In this document: positions 62,378 through 64,000 of the stretch, one piece after another
Position numbering within the stretch: the first letter of the stretch is position 1
Layout of the letters: the number at the start of each line of letters is the position of its first letter
DNA from: Paraconexibacter antarcticus
GTDB taxonomy: Bacteria > Actinomycetota > Thermoleophilia > Solirubrobacterales > Solirubrobacteraceae
Direction of reading: 5' to 3'
Assembly (NCBI RefSeq): GCF_024220175.1
Contig: NZ_CP098502.1
Location: 4,282,514-4,346,513, forward strand
DNA: 64,000 nt
Position numbers and translations under genes: made by a program
The notes under the pieces: model-generated
The model's input: the letters and a program-made list of their open reading frames with translations, nothing else
What the model was told of the DNA's origin: nothing
Database searches by the model: none

Positions 62378-62407
62378 ACTCGCCAAATACTCGCCAGAAA
62401 CTCTCCG
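62378..62407. repeat. Three ACTCGCCA-type repeats, 11-base period
   Basis: ACTCGCCA at 62378 and 62389 and the variant ACTCTCCG at 62400, exactly 11 bases apart and within 50-80 bases of the att-like sequence. They could be integrase-arm or excisionase binding sites. Confidence 0.5.
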
Positions 62408-62425
62408 ATCTTCCACGGGGCCGCG

Positions 62426-63115
62426 TCAGTCGCCAGGGTCGAAGGCCGTGCGAAGCCACGTACCGTCGACCGCCGGCCAGCCGAAATCGCTTGGCCGGAA
62501 GTGCTCGCGCGTGAAGTGACGAAAGGTGACGGCGAGGGTTCGGTGTCCGTCGTGGTCGTAGTCCTGCGCTTCGCCGTTAGGCACGATGTCGCGGTCGTCG
62601 GAGATGAGGAAGTCGCTGTCGGCAAGCAGCGCACCGTGGACGATCGCGTCGTCGTTCGGGTCTCGGGTGTGTGGGGGGACGTCGGTCGGGTCGAACGGCG
62701 CAGGCCCCGCGACGCAGACGCTCTCGAACTGGCGCCGCAGGGGCAGGATGTCCTGCTCGCGGATCGTCGGGTCAAGGCGCGGCCCTGCCTCGCGGAGCTT
62801 GCGGGCGAACTCGTCGAACAGCGTCGAGAATCCGACGGCGTGCCAATCACCGGGGGCATCGAAGGGCAGCAGTTCGGCGAGGGCTGCTCGCCGTCGCTCG
62901 GCGCGTTCGACCATCTGCTCGAGCACGTCGACGCCGTGCACCGAGCCGCCTTCAGCCTCGGCGAGCTCTTTCAACGCATCGAGGTCGAGGCGCAGGTGCT
63001 CGGCCCGGTAACCGACGGCCCCGTAGGCCAACACGACCAGGAGCTTGCGTGGATGGCCGCTCGGCGAGAGCATCGCCGGCAGCGCGACGCTCGTATCGAC
63101 GGTGACCAGAGGCAC
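62426..63115 (-). CDS. PIN-domain protein, probable toxin
   Basis: 229 residues. The N-terminal VTVDTSVALPAML carries the first PIN Asp (residue 7), and DPNDDAIVHGALLADSDFLISDDRDI near residues 150-177 holds the later acidic residues, so the Mg-dependent RNase site looks complete. It is longer than VapC (about 130 residues); the extra 80 residues lie between the acidic clusters. It starts at GTG 63115, 35 bases after the HTH gene, which fits an antitoxin-toxin operon. Confidence 0.8.
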   Translation of the reverse strand: MPLVTVDTSVALPAMLSPSGHPRKLLVVLAYGAVGYRAEHLRLDLDALKELAEAEGGSVHGVDVLEQMVERAERRRAALAELLPFDAPGDWHAVGFSTLFDEFARKLREAGPRLDPTIREQDILPLRRQFESVCVAGPAPFDPTDVPPHTRDPNDDAIVHGALLADSDFLISDDRDIVPNGEAQDYDHDGHRTLAVTFRHFTREHFRPSDFGWPAVDGTWLRTAFDPGD

Positions 63116-63150
63116 TACCGTCGCACGCTAATCCGTGCGACGGACTGAAC

Positions 63151-63426
63151 TCAGCCGCGCGACTCGCCGGTTGCGGCGCGCACGTCGTCCTCCGAGAGGT
63201 CCGCGAAGCGCTCGTCGAGCGCGGCGACCTCTGCCGCCAGATCGTGCGTGCCCTGAAGCGAAGCCAGCAGCGCCCCTTGCGGGATCCGGAGGCTGCCGCC
63301 TGGCAACTTCACGTAGGGCACTTTGTCGCCGGCGACCCACCGGCGGATCGTCTTCTCCGAGACGTTCAGCAGCGACGCCGCTTGAGCGACGGTCAGGAGT
63401 TGAGGGCGAGCGGCGGTTTGGCGCAT
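63151..63426 (-). CDS. Excisionase/MerR-type HTH protein, probable antitoxin
   Basis: 91 residues from ATG 63426. LTVAQAASLLNVSEKTIRRWVAGDKVPYVKLPGGSLRIPQGAL is an HTH_17 DNA-binding domain; the acidic C-terminal part (LAAEVAALDERFADLSEDDVRAATGE) could bind the PIN protein. HTH_17 antitoxins paired with long PIN toxins are known. An excisionase role for the island is the alternative. The start could instead be ATG 63480, giving 18 more residues. Confidence 0.78.
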   Translation of the reverse strand: MRQTAARPQLLTVAQAASLLNVSEKTIRRWVAGDKVPYVKLPGGSLRIPQGALLASLQGTHDLAAEVAALDERFADLSEDDVRAATGESRG

Positions 63427-63484
63427 GACGAGACGATCCTTATCGCGATCATCGACAGGTCCCGATCCAAGATACACCATGGTT

Positions 63485-63509
63485 GGACAATCACGGACAA
63501 ATATGGACA
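63485..63509. promoter_or_regulatory. Three GGACA repeats with 10-base period
   Basis: GGACA at 63485, 63495 and 63505, each followed by A or C. They lie between the HTH gene and the divergent TOTE-type gene, so they are a likely operator for autoregulation or for control of both. Confidence 0.5.
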
Positions 63510-63601
63510 CGGCCTGACTCCGGCGATGCTGGGTTCGGAGATCGCTCCCGCTCGAAGCGGCGCCGGGACCGCAAGCGGTCCGACGACTCCGAGACGATGG
63601 G

Positions 63602-64000
63602 ATGGTGAAGAGGGCCTCAACGATCGAACTGACGCGAGCGCGTGAGCGACTCGTGGAACTCGATCGCGAACGGGCGGAGTTGTGCCGGACGATCGCCGGC
63701 ATCGAAGCCGCCACCGGCGGCCCGGATGTCACGACGGCCGAGGGCCGCGTCGCGCTGTTCACGTCGCTCTTCCGTGGGCGCCCGGATGTCTTCGCCACTC
63801 GTTGGGAGAGCACCAAGAGCCCCGGCAAGACCGGCTGGTCTCCACGCTGCTTGAACGAGTGGCGGCCCGGTGTGTGCGAGAAACCGAGGGTCAAGTGCGC
63901 CGACTGCGGGCACCGACGCTTTGTCGCGTGGTCAGAGGCCGAGGCGCGTCGCCATCTCGAGGGGCGCCAGGTCGCGGGCATCTATCCACTGCTGGCCAAC
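63602..64000 (+). CDS. TOTE conflict system primase-domain protein, N-terminal part
   Basis: 133 codons from ATG 63602, open to the window edge. A short coiled coil (ELTRARERLVELDRERAEL) is followed by VALFTSLFRGRPDVFATRWES and GKTGWSPRCLNEW, then a Cys cluster (GVCEKPRVKCADCGHRRF) and HLEGRQVAGIYPLL. This order is that of the archaeo-eukaryotic-primase domain at the start of TOTE conflict-system proteins, which are normally about 800-1000 residues with a helicase and are thought to act in defence against invading DNA. The catalytic primase residues lie beyond the window. Its lower GC and different codon use set it off from the chromosome. Confidence 0.75.
   Translation, partial: MVKRASTIELTRARERLVELDRERAELCRTIAGIEAATGGPDVTTAEGRVALFTSLFRGRPDVFATRWESTKSPGKTGWSPRCLNEWRPGVCEKPRVKCADCGHRRFVAWSEAEARRHLEGRQVAGIYPLLAN

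Noticed and set aside
63151-63426. HTH protein as the island integrase
   Set aside because: It is only 91 residues with an HTH_17 domain and has no tyrosine or serine recombinase motifs.

Overview
The window is about 73% GC, has dense operons with many ATGA and GTGA stop/start overlaps, and is rich in F420/flavin-type oxidoreductases, short-chain dehydrogenases, GMC oxidoreductases and TetR regulators. This suggests a soil actinobacterium. A Thermoleophilia/Solirubrobacterales member is my best guess, from composition and gene style only; no rRNA or marker gene proves it. Many genes have a TANNNT hexamer ending 6-10 bases before the start codon and no Shine-Dalgarno, so leaderless transcription is probably common.

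Layout. 1-9115 holds a partial gene, an MFS transporter, an ammonium transporter, a TetR regulator with a good operator, a SnoaL-like protein, TadA, a secreted subtilisin, a universal stress protein, a PHP-domain (CpsB/YwqE-like) phosphatase and a sugar-nucleotide epimerase. 9116-14017 is an exopolysaccharide locus in which only the DUF2334 gene and the flippase are intact. The glycosyltransferase genes survive as start and end stubs, and the deacetylase is frame-broken. 14018-21389 holds a lipoprotein, HemW, an F420-type oxidoreductase, and a threonine aldolase / SDR / DUF6421-like operon divergent from an Lrp-type regulator. 21390-30939 holds a GntR / sterol-desaturase pair, an SDR, a luciferase-like oxidoreductase, a coiled-coil lysozyme-like protein, a possible copper enzyme, peptidase T and a CFA-synthase-like methyltransferase.

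30920-39107 holds a hydrolase / DUF1295 pair, then a five-gene overlapping operon (AarF/UbiB kinase, P450, SDR, Baeyer-Villiger-type monooxygenase, coiled-coil protein) divergent from a TetR gene that carries its own operator. 39120-48814 has two GMC oxidoreductases, a broken BNR/sialidase-like gene, a patatin lipase, a NorE/NorF-like pair with a divergent TetR gene, and an SDR. 48930-56708 has a small-molecule kinase fused to a DUF7064-like domain with its TetR regulator, an O-methyltransferase, a cellulose-synthase-like glycosyltransferase with PilZ domain, and a TetR / acyl-CoA dehydrogenase pair. 56746-60141 is a two-component system with a membrane cytochrome c and a four-helix membrane protein. 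An 11-base-period direct repeat upstream of both suggests they are its targets. 60198-62096 is a frame-broken P-type ATPase.

The right edge (62284-64000) looks like one end of an integrated island. The 3' half of a tRNA-Arg(ACG) gene marks the junction, composition drops, and the cargo is an HTH/PIN toxin-antitoxin pair divergent from the start of a TOTE-conflict-system primase-type protein that runs off the window.

Caution: nearly every frame break in the window is a single extra base in a homopolymer run or doublet, so some pseudogenes may be consensus errors. The internal deletions in the polysaccharide locus cannot be explained that way.
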